DNA from: QUBU01 sp014337915
GTDB lineage: Bacteria > Pseudomonadota > Gammaproteobacteria > Steroidobacterales > GCA-2729495
DNA length: 64,000 nt
Assembly (NCBI GenBank): GCA_030263395.1
Contig: SZOW01000005.1
Span: 115,712-179,711, forward strand
Direction of reading: 5' to 3'
Made by a program: the position numbers and the translations under genes. Each line of letters begins with the position of its first letter. Position 1 is the first letter of the stretch. Below, in pieces: positions 56,508 through 64,000 of this stretch. A model generated the notes under the pieces. The model searched no databases, was not told the origin of the DNA, and worked only from the letters and a program-made list of their open reading frames with translations.

Positions 56508-57440
56508 CTAATGCCCGGGGGCCGTCGCTCCCGGGGCGTCATTGTCCTCCGGCAGGTCGCCAGCCGCCACCAGGGCAATGCCGTCCCCGCCGCGCTCGAA
56601 CTCCGGCCAGACGAATGCCAGCTGCGGGAACGCCCGCTCCAGTGCCGCCATCCCCGCCCCCACCTCCACCGCCAGCCAGCCGCCGGGTCGCAGGTGGGTT
56701 GGCGCGCCGGCGATGATGCGCCGCACGAGATCGAGGCCATCCGCACCGCCACCCGCCAGGGCCGAGCGCGGCTCCCAGGCCAGCTCGGGCGGCATGACCT
56801 GGAGGTCGGATTCCGGCACATAGGGCGGGTTGGAAACAATGAGGTCGAAGCGGCCCTCGACGCCGTCGTAGAGGTCCGCCTGCAGCAGCCGCAGGCGCGC
56901 GCCCACGCCATGGCGTGCCACGTTGGCCGCCGCCACGGCCAGGGCGTCGGCGGAAATGTCGGTCGCCAGCACTTCGGCCCCGGGAAACGCCAGGGCGCAG
57001 GCGATGGCGATGCAGCCGCTGCCGGTGCCGATCTCGAGGATACGCGGCGCGGGCCCGGGATCCGCCCAGGGAGCGAACCGTGCCTCGACCAGTTCCGCGA
57101 ACGGCGAGCGCGGAATCAGCACGCGCTGGTCCACGTGGAATGGCAGCCCGCAGAACCAGGCCTCGCCCAGCAGATAGGCAGCCGGGATGCGCTCGGCGGC
57201 GCGCCGCTGCAGCAGCGCTTCGCAACGCGCCTGTGCGGCGGCAGTGACCGGCTGCTGGCCGGCGCCGGGATCATCGTGGTCGAGGCCCAGCTCGTGCCAG
57301 ATGATCATGGCCGCCTCGTCCCGGAAATCGGCAGTCCCCTGCAGGCATTGCACGCCGGCACGCTGCAGCGCGCGCGCCCCGCGCGCCAGCAGCTGGTCCA
57401 CGGTGATTTCCGCAGCGGGCTTGCGCGGCATGTTGCTCAT
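56508..57440 (-). CDS. prmB: 50S ribosomal protein L3 N5-glutamine methyltransferase
   Basis: A 310-aa SAM-dependent methyltransferase of the HemK family, modifying the Gln side chain of ribosomal protein L3. The SAM motif LEIGTGSGCIAIACAL and the catalytic NPPY motif in LIVSNPPYVPESDL are intact. The prmB-aroC adjacency, as in E. coli, supports PrmB over PrmC. An ATG at 57431 is a possible alternative start. Confidence 0.92.
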   Translation of the reverse strand: MSNMPRKPAAEITVDQLLARGARALQRAGVQCLQGTADFRDEAAMIIWHELGLDHDDPGAGQQPVTAAAQARCEALLQRRAAERIPAAYLLGEAWFCGLPFHVDQRVLIPRSPFAELVEARFAPWADPGPAPRILEIGTGSGCIAIACALAFPGAEVLATDISADALAVAAANVARHGVGARLRLLQADLYDGVEGRFDLIVSNPPYVPESDLQVMPPELAWEPRSALAGGGADGLDLVRRIIAGAPTHLRPGGWLAVEVGAGMAALERAFPQLAFVWPEFERGGDGIALVAAGDLPEDNDAPGATAPGH

Positions 57441-57470
57441 GGTCTCGCCTGTGGTCTCGCCTGTGGTCCC
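57441..57470. repeat. Tandem 12-mer repeat before prmB
   Basis: Two perfect copies of GGTCTCGCCTGT (57441-57452 and 57453-57464) and a half copy lie directly upstream of the prmB ATG. In the prmB reading frame they would encode repeated Thr-Gly-Glu-Thr, so an N-terminal extension is conceivable but not supported. Confidence 0.7.
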
Positions 57471-57488
57471 GGGCCCCGCGCCGGGCGC

Positions 57489-57519
57489 GGGGGGGGGCGG
57501 CACACCGCCTGTGTAGAAT
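57489..57519 (+). promoter_or_regulatory. Run of nine G before a -10 element for psd
   Basis: A (G)9 run at 57489-57497 and TAGAAT at 57514-57519 lie about 50-75 nt before the psd start. With 17-nt spacing the -35 hexamer would be inside the G run. It is a candidate promoter whose spacing could change through slippage. Confidence 0.35.
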
Positions 57520-57566
57520 GGCCGCCTCCCAGTGTAACGCGGCCTTGCGAGCGAGCCTCCCCGAGC

Positions 57567-58448
57567 GTGTCCACAGCTGTGCGCGAATCGCTGTTCATGG
57601 CCCTGCAGTACGTGCTGCCGGCGCGGCTGCTGGCCTGGCTGGTTTACCGCGCCACGCGCAGCCAGCGGCCCTGGTTCAAGGACCTGCTGATCCGCGGCTT
57701 CGTACGCCTCTACGCGGTGGACAGCAGCGAAGCCGATGCCCCGGTCCCGTCCGGCTACGCCAGCTTCAACGCGTTCTTCACGCGCGAGCTGCGCCCCGGC
57801 GCGCGCCCGCTGGATGCCGACCCGCAGGCGGTGCTCAGCCCTGCGGACGGCACGATCCAGCAGATCGGCATCCTGCGCGGCGACGAGATCCTGCAGGTCA
57901 AGGGCCAGTACTACAGCAGCACCGAATTGCTCGGCGGCGACGCCGGGCGCGCCGGCCGCTACCACGACGGCTGCTTCGTCACCATCTACCTGGCCCCCTG
58001 GAACTACCATCGGGTGCATATGCCGCTCGGCGGCCGCGTCGAGCGCATGAGCCATGTACCCGGCGAACTCTGGTCGGTCAATGCCACGACCGCGGCCCGC
58101 GTGCCCCGGCTGTTCGCCCGCAACGAGCGCCTCGTCTGCCACTGCAGCGCGCCCTGGGGGCCATTCGCCGTGGTGCTGGTGGGCGCACTCAACGTCGGCA
58201 GCATCTCCACCGCATGGGCCGGCGAGGTCCTGCCCCGCCCCGGCAGTGGCAGCCACTGGGACTACCCGCCGGAGGTCGCCGCCACGCGGCTCGGGCGTGG
58301 CGCTACCCTCGGCCAGTTCAACATGGGCTCCACCGTGGTGCTGCTGCTGCCACCCGGAGTCGCACAGTGGCGCAGGGGCCTTGCCGTCGGCGACTGTGTG
58401 CGGGTCGGCGAGTCCCTGGGGCGATTGCTGGCGCCCCCCGCGCCATGA
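57567..58448 (+). CDS. psd: Phosphatidylserine decarboxylase proenzyme
   Basis: Makes phosphatidylethanolamine. The 293-aa proenzyme self-cleaves to form a pyruvoyl cofactor; the cleavage motif is GST in FNMGSTVVLLL (the family usually has LGST, here MGST). PWNYHRVHMPLGG and DGTIQQIG match PSD-B enzymes. GTG 57567 is preferred over ATG 57597 because RESLFMALQYVLP aligns with the start of the enteric enzyme. The next gene starts 8 bp downstream. Confidence 0.9.
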   Translation: MSTAVRESLFMALQYVLPARLLAWLVYRATRSQRPWFKDLLIRGFVRLYAVDSSEADAPVPSGYASFNAFFTRELRPGARPLDADPQAVLSPADGTIQQIGILRGDEILQVKGQYYSSTELLGGDAGRAGRYHDGCFVTIYLAPWNYHRVHMPLGGRVERMSHVPGELWSVNATTAARVPRLFARNERLVCHCSAPWGPFAVVLVGALNVGSISTAWAGEVLPRPGSGSHWDYPPEVAATRLGRGATLGQFNMGSTVVLLLPPGVAQWRRGLAVGDCVRVGESLGRLLAPPAP

Positions 58449-58455
58449 GCCGGTC

Positions 58456-59460
58456 ATGAGCCGCTACGCCGCCGCATGGCGCCCGACGGCGAGCCTGGAC
58501 ACGCTGCGGCGCCGGGCCGTGGCCTTGGCCACCGTGCGTGAGTTCTTCGGCACCCGCGGCGTGCTGGAAGTCGAAACACCGCTGCTGGTCCGCCATCCGG
58601 TCAGCGATCCGCAGCTCGCCAACCTGCCGAGCGCGCTCGGCGTACGCCCCGGCCTGCCCTGCTACCTGCACACCTCGCCCGAATACCACATGAAGCGCCT
58701 GCTCGCCGCCGGCGCTCCCGACATCTACCAGCTCGGCAAGGTGTTCCGCGATGGCGAACTCGGGGCGCGCCACCGGCCTGAATTCACGCTGGTCGAGTGG
58801 TACCGGCGCGGCCAGGACCTGGACGCCTGCATGGCGGAAACCTGTGATCTCATCGCCACGGTTGCCGCCCGGCTCGACCGCAGCCTGCCGCCGCCGCGGC
58901 ATGCCAGCTACCGCGAACTGTTCATCGAGCACGCCGGTTTCGATCCGCTCGAGGCCGGGCTGGCCGAGATCCGCACCTGGGCTGCTGCCCTGCTGCCCGG
59001 AAGCCTGTCGCCCGGCCTGGTCGCGAGCCTCGGCGAACGTCGCCAGGCCTGGCTCGACCTGGTGCTGGTGCAGGTGGTGGAGCCGGCACTGCGCGGCGCC
59101 GGGCTGGTGGTGGTCAGCCAGTACCCGGCGACCCAGGCCGCACTCGCACGCCTGCATCCGGGCGATCCACGCGTTGCCGAGCGCTTCGAGGTGTATCTCG
59201 ACGGGCTGGAGCTGGCCAACGGTTACCACGAACTGGCGGATGCCGGTGAGCAGCGGCGGCGCTTCGCGGCCGACCGTGCCGAACGGGGCGCGCTGGGATT
59301 GCCTGACACGGAGCCGGACGAAGCGTTGCTGGCGGCCCTGGAAGCGGGCCTGCCCGACTGCTGTGGCGTGGCCCTGGGATTCGACCGGCTGCTGATGGCC
59401 TGCCTCGGGCTGCAGGACATCGCCGCGGTGCTGGCCTTCTCCGCCCCGGAGGACGCCTGA
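58456..59460 (+). CDS. epmA: Elongation factor P beta-lysyltransferase
   Basis: A 334-aa class II lysyl-tRNA synthetase paralogue without the anticodon-binding domain; attaches (R)-beta-lysine to EF-P Lys34. Class II motif 2 (FRDGELGARHRPEFTLVEWYR) and motif 3 (GVALGFDRLLMACLG) are intact, as are HTSPEYHMKRLLAAG and YQLGKVFR. It is convergent with efp (15-bp gap) and close to epmB, so all three genes of this pathway step are together. Confidence 0.94.
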   Translation: MSRYAAAWRPTASLDTLRRRAVALATVREFFGTRGVLEVETPLLVRHPVSDPQLANLPSALGVRPGLPCYLHTSPEYHMKRLLAAGAPDIYQLGKVFRDGELGARHRPEFTLVEWYRRGQDLDACMAETCDLIATVAARLDRSLPPPRHASYRELFIEHAGFDPLEAGLAEIRTWAAALLPGSLSPGLVASLGERRQAWLDLVLVQVVEPALRGAGLVVVSQYPATQAALARLHPGDPRVAERFEVYLDGLELANGYHELADAGEQRRRFAADRAERGALGLPDTEPDEALLAALEAGLPDCCGVALGFDRLLMACLGLQDIAAVLAFSAPEDA

Positions 59461-59475
59461 GGCCGCGGGCGGTGC

Positions 59476-60042
59476 TCAACGCACCCGGGAGATGTACTCC
59501 CTGGTGCGCGTGTCGACCTTGATGATCTCGCCTTCGTTGATGAACAGCGGCACCTTGACGACGGCGCCGGTCTCCAGCGTCGCCGGCTTCATGCCACCGG
59601 TGGCCGTATCGCCGCGGATGCCGGGATCAGTCTGCACGATCTTCAGTTCGACATGCGCCGGCGGTTCCACCACCAGCGGCTGGCCGTTCCACAGCGTGAT
59701 GTTGCAGAGCATCTGTTCCTTGAGCCAGGGCCGGGCTTCGCCCACCGCCGCGCTGCCTGCACCGTGCTGCTCGAAAGTCTCCGGCTCCATGAAGTACCAG
59801 ATGTCACCATCGTTGTAGAGGTACTGCATGGGTGTGGTCATGACGTCGGCCGCCTCGGCGGTGTCCCCCGACTTGAAGGTCTTCTCTACCGTGCGCCCGG
59901 TTTTCAGGTTGCGCACGCGGACGCGGTTGAAGGCCTGGCCCTTGCCGGGCTTGACGTACTCGTTCTCGAGGATCACGTAGGGATCCCCGTCGAGCAGGAT
60001 CTTGACGCCGGACTTGAATTCGTTGGTGCTGTAACTGGCCAT
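59476..60042 (-). CDS. efp: Translation elongation factor P
   Basis: A 188-aa three-domain factor that relieves ribosome stalling at polyproline. The modification site is Lys34 in KPGKGQAFNRV, in the loop expected for beta-lysylation by EpmA/EpmB. The OB-fold domain with IRGDTATGGMKPATLETGAVVKVPLFINEGE is standard. It is convergent with epmA and divergent from epmB. Confidence 0.97.
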   Translation of the reverse strand: MASYSTNEFKSGVKILLDGDPYVILENEYVKPGKGQAFNRVRVRNLKTGRTVEKTFKSGDTAEAADVMTTPMQYLYNDGDIWYFMEPETFEQHGAGSAAVGEARPWLKEQMLCNITLWNGQPLVVEPPAHVELKIVQTDPGIRGDTATGGMKPATLETGAVVKVPLFINEGEIIKVDTRTREYISRVR

Positions 60043-60065
60043 GGTGTGCTGCGACAAGGCGCGGG

Positions 60066-60080
60066 ATTGTTCCGTACAAT
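60066..60080. promoter_or_regulatory. Inverted repeat and possible -10 in the efp/epmB gap
   Basis: ATTGT-TCCGT-ACAAT is a perfect 5-bp dyad in the 135-bp divergent region. Its right half includes TACAAT, which with GCGACA 18 nt upstream could serve as an epmB promoter. Confidence 0.35.
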
Positions 60081-60177
60081 CGCCCGGCAGCCCCGCTGAT
60101 GCGCCGCCCGGACGGTCGAGCCCCTGCGGGGCGGCGCCATTCTATAGACTTTGACCTGCCTCTGCCCGACATCTGCC

Positions 60178-61221
60178 GTGAGCACCGCAAGCCCCACCCC
60201 GGTCCTGGCCGCCGCCTCCGCATGGCAGCGCGAACTCGCGCGCGCCATCACCAGCCCGGGGGAGCTGGCCGCGGCACTGGGCCTGCCGGCCGCGAGCCTC
60301 GCTGGCGCCGCGGACGCCAGCGCCCGCTTCGCGCTGCGCGTGCCGCGGGGCTTCGTCGCGCGCATGCGCCCGGGCGACCCGCGTGACCCGTTGCTGCTGC
60401 AGGTCCTGCCGCTGGCGCAGGAGCTGGCGCCGGTTGCCGGCTACGGCGCTGATCCGCTGCAGGAGCTCGGGCAGATGCAGCCGCCGGGGCTGCTGCAGAA
60501 GTACCATGGCCGGGCGCTGCTGGTCGCCAGCGGCGCCTGCGCCATCAACTGCCGCTACTGCTTCCGGCGCGAGTTCCCCTACGCCGAGGCCAGTGTCACA
60601 CCGCGGACGCTCGCGCCCGTGCTGCAGGCCCTGGCCGCCGATGCCGGCATCGAGGAAGTCATCCTCAGTGGCGGGGATCCGCTGGCGCTGAGCGACCAGC
60701 GCCTGGCAGCGCTGCTGGGCGCAATCGGCCGCATGCCACAGGTGAAGCGCATCCGCATCCACACGCGGCTGCCGGTGGTGCTCCCGGAACGCGTCGATGC
60801 GGGGCTGCTCGGCGCACTGGGGCAGGCGTCGCAGCCGCTGGTGGTGGTGCTGCATGCCAACCACGCGAACGAACTCGATGACAGCGTGGCACGGGCTGCC
60901 GCTGCCCTGGCAGGAGCCGGCGCCACGCTGCTCAACCAGTCGGTGCTCCTGCGCGGCATCAATGACGAGGCCGGGACGCTGGCCGCGCTCAGCCAGCGGC
61001 TGTTCGAACTCGGTGTCCTGCCCTATTACCTGCACCTGCTCGACCCGGTGCGCGGCGCGGCGCATTTCCGCGTCGGCGAGCGCCGCGCGCGCCGCATCCT
61101 TGGTGCCGTCGCGGCGCTGCTGCCCGGTTACCTGGTGCCAAGGCTCGCGCGCGAGCGTCCGGGCGCGCCGGCCAAGGATATCCTTCCGCCGACGCTACAT
61201 AATCGCCGACAGGTCACATAA
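60178..61221 (+). CDS. epmB: EF-P-specific lysine 2,3-aminomutase
   Basis: A 347-aa radical SAM/PLP enzyme that converts lysine to (R)-beta-lysine for EF-P. The iron-sulfur motif CAINCRYCFRR, the GGDPLALSD motif and the PLP lysine region near the C terminus are present. GTG 60178 is taken as the start. The 3' end holds the first two of three 19-bp spaced ACATAA elements. No EpmC (hydroxylase) gene is seen in the window. Confidence 0.93.
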   Translation: MSTASPTPVLAAASAWQRELARAITSPGELAAALGLPAASLAGAADASARFALRVPRGFVARMRPGDPRDPLLLQVLPLAQELAPVAGYGADPLQELGQMQPPGLLQKYHGRALLVASGACAINCRYCFRREFPYAEASVTPRTLAPVLQALAADAGIEEVILSGGDPLALSDQRLAALLGAIGRMPQVKRIRIHTRLPVVLPERVDAGLLGALGQASQPLVVVLHANHANELDDSVARAAAALAGAGATLLNQSVLLRGINDEAGTLAALSQRLFELGVLPYYLHLLDPVRGAAHFRVGERRARRILGAVAALLPGYLVPRLARERPGAPAKDILPPTLHNRRQVT

Positions 61222-61240
61222 CCAGACACGGGTCACATAA
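61197..61240 (+). repeat. Three ACATAA repeats with 19-bp spacing
   Basis: ACATAA occurs at 61197, 61216 and 61235, each followed by a C after one base (ACATAATC, ACATAACC, ACATAATC). The two spacings are exactly 19 bp. The last two copies share GGTCACATAA. The array covers the epmB stop and lies 52-95 nt before the start of the FimX-like gene, an operator-like position. Confidence 0.6.
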
Positions 61241-61291
61241 TCCGCGCAAAGCGGCCTGCAGAATCCCTGCCCGTCCGTGTTGTGCCGTGGG

Positions 61292-63382
61292 ATGCGTGTC
61301 TTGCGCGACGCCGTAGGTGTGCCTCTGATCGTCGTCAGCCGCCATGACGACAACCTTGCTGCCATCAATACCGTGCTGCGCGAGGCCGGGCATGCGGTGC
61401 ATTGCACCCGCGTGGACGAGCCTGCCGCACTGGAGGAGGCGGTCGCCGAGCAGCAGCCCGAACTGGTGCTGATCTTCGCCGACGAGCCCGACCTCGACCT
61501 CACCGGCCTCTCCGGCGCCATCTTCCGGCGCAATCCGCCGATACCCGTGATCATCGTGCGCCAGCAGGTCAGCGAGCGCGCTATCGCCGAGGCCATCGCC
61601 GCCGGCGCCCGCGACGTGGTGTCGCTGGCCTTCCGTGGCCGTCTGCAGGCCGTGGTGGAACGTGAGCTGCGCGCGCGCCGCCTGCAGTCGGCACTGGATG
61701 GCGTGCTGTCGTCGGCCAGCCAGTACCAGCAGGAACTGCGCAACCTGATGCAGGGCGCCACGGAGGCCATCGCCGACGTACAGGAAGGCATCGTCATCGC
61801 CGCCAACCCGGCCTGGCTCGGCCTGTTCGGCCTCGACGCGGAGCAGGACCTGCTCGGCCAGCCGTTCATGGACCAGTTCGGCGACAAGGACCTGCCGAGC
61901 ATCAAGGGTGCCATGCAGGCCTGCCTCAAGGGCAAGTGGACCAATGCCAGCCTGCAGGTCACCGGCCAGCGCCGCGACGGCAGCATGCTCGGCCTGGAAC
62001 TGCGCCTCGAGCAGGTCAGTGTGGATGGCGAGGCAGCGGTGCGCGTCATCGTTCCGGCCGAGCGCCCCGCCACCGGTCCCGCCGAGGACCTGGTCGAGCA
62101 GGCGCTGTGCAAGGATCCCTCCACCGGCTTCCTGCTGCGCCACCACTTCCTGGAACAGGTCGAGGACCGGCTGCGTTCGCCGGTGGCGGCGGGCGTGCGG
62201 GCCATGGCCTACTTCCGCCCCGACCACTTCTCGCGCGTGCACCGCGACGTCGGCCTGCTCGGCACCGAGGCGTTGATCATGCGCCTCGCCGAACAGCTGC
62301 GCGAGATGCTCCAGCCCAACGACATCTGCGGCCGCTTCGGCGGCACCATCTTCGCGATGCTGCTCGAGCGCGGCACCATGACCGACATCGAGGCATGGGC
62401 AGAGCAGGTGCGCAAAGCCGTCGCCGGCCGCGTTTTCGAAGTCGATCGCCAGTCCACCAGCCTGACCTGCACCGTCGGACTCACCGAGATCGGCAGCGAA
62501 TCCACCTCGCTGGCCGAGATCCTCACCGTGGCCGAAAAGGCCTGCCGCAGCGGCCGCGATGCCGGCGGCAACCGCATCGAACTCTGCGATTCCACCTCGG
62601 CCACCCAGAAGGTAAGGCTCAGTGACGCCACCTGGGTGCCGCGCATCCGCGCCGCGCTGATGCAGAACCGCTTCCGCCTGCTGCACCAGCCGATCGCCAG
62701 CCTCACCGAGGAGGTGCAGGGCATGTTCGACACGCTGGTGCGCATGGTTGACGAGGATGGCAACCAGGTGCTTCCGGGCGAGTTCGTGCCCCCGGCCGAG
62801 CGCGCCGGACTGATCAAGAACGTCGATCGCTGGGTCATTGGCGCGTCGCTGTCGTTCTGCGCCACCAGGCAGCCGACGCTGGTGTTCGTGCGCCTGTCGC
62901 GGGATTCGGTGCTCGACGAGACCCTGCCGGATTGGCTGCTGGCTCGCCTGCAAAGCCTGAAGGTGCCAGCGCAGCGGCTCTGCTTCCAGGTCAGCGAGGA
63001 AGTTGCCGGCGCGCACCTCAAGCAGACCCGGGACCTGTCGACCCGGCTGGCCGCGGGCGGTTTCCTGTTCGCCGTGGACCATATCGGCACCGGCCGCGAC
63101 TCTGCCCAGCTGCTGCACCACATCCCGATGCAGTTCATGAAGATCGACGGCAGCCTGATGCAGGGCCTCAACCGCGATCCCGACCAGCAGCGCCGTGTCA
63201 CCCAGCTGTCCCAGGTGGCGAAGAAGCTCGGCATCCGTACCGTCGCCGAACGCGTCGAAGACGCCAAGACCATGGCCGTGCTCTGGCAGCTCGGTATCGC
63301 TTATTTCCAGGGCAATTTCGTGCAGACCCGCGGCGTGGTGCTGGAGAGCGCCCCGGGCCACGAGAACCGAGCCACCGGCTGA
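61292..63382 (+). CDS. FimX-like protein with degenerate GGDEF and EAL domains
   Basis: A 696-aa cytosolic protein with the FimX layout (691 aa in Pseudomonas): a receiver-like domain (about 8-125), a PAS domain (about 145-255), a GGDEF domain (about 275-440) and an EAL domain (about 450-690). The GGDEF signature is GGTIF (350-354), and the EAL signature is DTL (480-482). The loop-6 motif is DHIGTG where active enzymes have DDFGTG. Both catalytic activities are probably lost, leaving c-di-GMP binding. FimX governs type IV pilus assembly. A GTG five codons upstream (61277) is an alternative start. Confidence 0.85.
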   Translation: MRVLRDAVGVPLIVVSRHDDNLAAINTVLREAGHAVHCTRVDEPAALEEAVAEQQPELVLIFADEPDLDLTGLSGAIFRRNPPIPVIIVRQQVSERAIAEAIAAGARDVVSLAFRGRLQAVVERELRARRLQSALDGVLSSASQYQQELRNLMQGATEAIADVQEGIVIAANPAWLGLFGLDAEQDLLGQPFMDQFGDKDLPSIKGAMQACLKGKWTNASLQVTGQRRDGSMLGLELRLEQVSVDGEAAVRVIVPAERPATGPAEDLVEQALCKDPSTGFLLRHHFLEQVEDRLRSPVAAGVRAMAYFRPDHFSRVHRDVGLLGTEALIMRLAEQLREMLQPNDICGRFGGTIFAMLLERGTMTDIEAWAEQVRKAVAGRVFEVDRQSTSLTCTVGLTEIGSESTSLAEILTVAEKACRSGRDAGGNRIELCDSTSATQKVRLSDATWVPRIRAALMQNRFRLLHQPIASLTEEVQGMFDTLVRMVDEDGNQVLPGEFVPPAERAGLIKNVDRWVIGASLSFCATRQPTLVFVRLSRDSVLDETLPDWLLARLQSLKVPAQRLCFQVSEEVAGAHLKQTRDLSTRLAAGGFLFAVDHIGTGRDSAQLLHHIPMQFMKIDGSLMQGLNRDPDQQRRVTQLSQVAKKLGIRTVAERVEDAKTMAVLWQLGIAYFQGNFVQTRGVVLESAPGHENRATG

Positions 63383-63558
63383 TCGCCACGACGGGTGACG
63401 CAGGTCACAGATCCGCGTTCCGGGACCGCAAAATGCCGCGCCGGCAGCGGAAACGAGACCGGATTCGTTTACGGGCTTATTGACAAATGGTCTCCTGTGC
63501 AGCGGAGATCCTGCGAGCAGGCAGGGTCGAAGCAACCTGAGGTTCGGAGCGAGATCCT
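63383..63558 (+). other. Gap between the FimX-like and FimV-like genes
   Basis: It contains a TTGACA at about 63480 without a good -10 at 17 nt, and some short dyads. Nothing else was recognised. Confidence 0.35.
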
Positions 63559-64000
63559 ATGGCCCGCGGGCATCGCCGGTGGTCAACCAGCCGGAAAGAG
63601 TCGTCGAAGAATGCAGCTGGCGTTCCGGCACCGGGCCGGTGCGGCCTGGCCGCGGGTGCGCTGGCGATGGGCGGCTTCGCCGCCTCGCTGTTCACGCCGG
63701 CGCAGGCAGTCACCCTCGGCGATGTCTCGCTGCAATCCGCACTCGGCCAGCCGCTGAGCGCGCGCATCCCGGTGCAGCTCGGCCCCGGGGAAATGCTCGG
63801 CTCCGCCTGCGTCAGCATTCCCACGCCGGCGCGATCCGACCTCAGCGCCCTGCCACAGCCGCAGGTCACGGTGCCCGAGGCAACTGGTGGCAGCATCAGC
63901 CTGCACGTCACTACCACGCAGCCGCTTTACGAACCGATGTACGAGCTGCAGGTGCAGCTGCGCTGCGCCGGCACGCCGTTGCTGGTGCGCCAGTACGTGC
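63559..64000 (+). CDS. Second FimV-like protein, 5' part only
   Basis: At least 147 residues before the window ends. After a basic start and a hydrophobic stretch (about 32-50, cleavage near AQA), the sequence VTLGDVSLQSALGQPLSARIPVQLGPGEML matches the FimV N-terminal periplasmic domain, and QPLYEPMYELQVQLRCAGTPLLVRQY matches its continuation. Two cysteines (in GSACVSI and LRCAG) are not present in the fimV at 51463. LysM or membrane segments would lie beyond the edge. Closeness to a FimX-like gene suggests a pilus or polarity role. Confidence 0.8.
   Translation, partial: MARGHRRWSTSRKESSKNAAGVPAPGRCGLAAGALAMGGFAASLFTPAQAVTLGDVSLQSALGQPLSARIPVQLGPGEMLGSACVSIPTPARSDLSALPQPQVTVPEATGGSISLHVTTTQPLYEPMYELQVQLRCAGTPLLVRQYV

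Noticed and set aside
57441..58457. N-terminal extension of prmB up to 58457
   Set aside because: The frame stays open far upstream but runs antisense through psd, whose motifs are intact; PrmB homology begins at 57440.
61214..63535. 773-codon open frame on the minus strand opposite the FimX-like gene
   Set aside because: Antisense shadow; its translation has no recognisable domain, while the plus-strand frame gives receiver, PAS, GGDEF and EAL domains.

Overview
The window is high-GC DNA, densely packed with genes, from the chromosome of a Proteobacterium, almost certainly a gammaproteobacterium. The evidence is conserved gene order: tig-clpP-clpX-lon-hupB-ppiD; rnhA-dnaQ; purF-cvpA-dedD-folC-accD-truA-fimV-asd; and epmA/efp/epmB. 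The XrtA (exosortase A)-type exopolysaccharide genes and FimV/FimX-like proteins suggest an environmental, surface-associated lineage outside the enterics. I cannot name a genus.

Layout. 1-1535: 5' part of dusA, then galE. 1532-5072: the PrsK/PrsR two-component pair that accompanies XrtA/PEP-CTERM systems. 5212-9452: a LEA-type lipoprotein, tRNA-Glu/tRNA-Ala, gltX, a phosphopantetheinyl transferase and a WecA-like glycan initiator. 9776-18402: the exopolysaccharide locus, with an export protein, an outer-membrane barrel, an ATPase fused to an FHA domain, a priming sugar transferase, and a decarboxylase / acyl-CoA ligase / acyl carrier protein set; a tRNA-Val lies inside it. 18472-25070: sugar-nucleotide genes for GDP-mannose, UDP-glucuronate, UDP-galacturonate and a UDP-N-acetylhexosaminuronate. 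No exosortase, chain-length regulator, polymerase, flippase or ordinary glycosyltransferase is present, so the rest of the system must lie elsewhere.

25268-42001: housekeeping genes (dnaQ, rnhA, a methyltransferase, fabI, a dicarboxylate-type transporter, ppiD, hupB, lon, clpX, clpP, tig), several tRNA operons, a small accessory stretch (38402-41503) with an unknown gene under a possible FNR/ANR-type promoter, a DUF488 protein and a uracil-DNA glycosylase-like protein, then a tRNA-Pro/Arg/His/Lys operon. 42196-45616: folD, a periplasmic cyclophilin, lpxH, and a Ser/Thr kinase fused to a receiver domain that lacks its phosphoacceptor aspartate. 45664-57440: a long minus-strand run from prmB down to purF. 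57567-61221: psd and the EF-P lysylation genes. 61292-64000: a FimX-like protein with degenerate GGDEF and EAL motifs and the start of a second FimV-like protein.

How it fits together: PrsK/PrsR probably control the exopolysaccharide system; the sugar-nucleotide enzymes feed it; the phosphopantetheinyl transferase could activate its acyl carrier protein. A recurring theme is non-canonical signalling (FHA-ATPase, kinase with a dead receiver, threonine-rich repeats in FimV, degenerate c-di-GMP protein). This is the most interesting aspect of the window, but the links between these proteins are inference. No CRISPR array, insertion sequence or prophage was seen.
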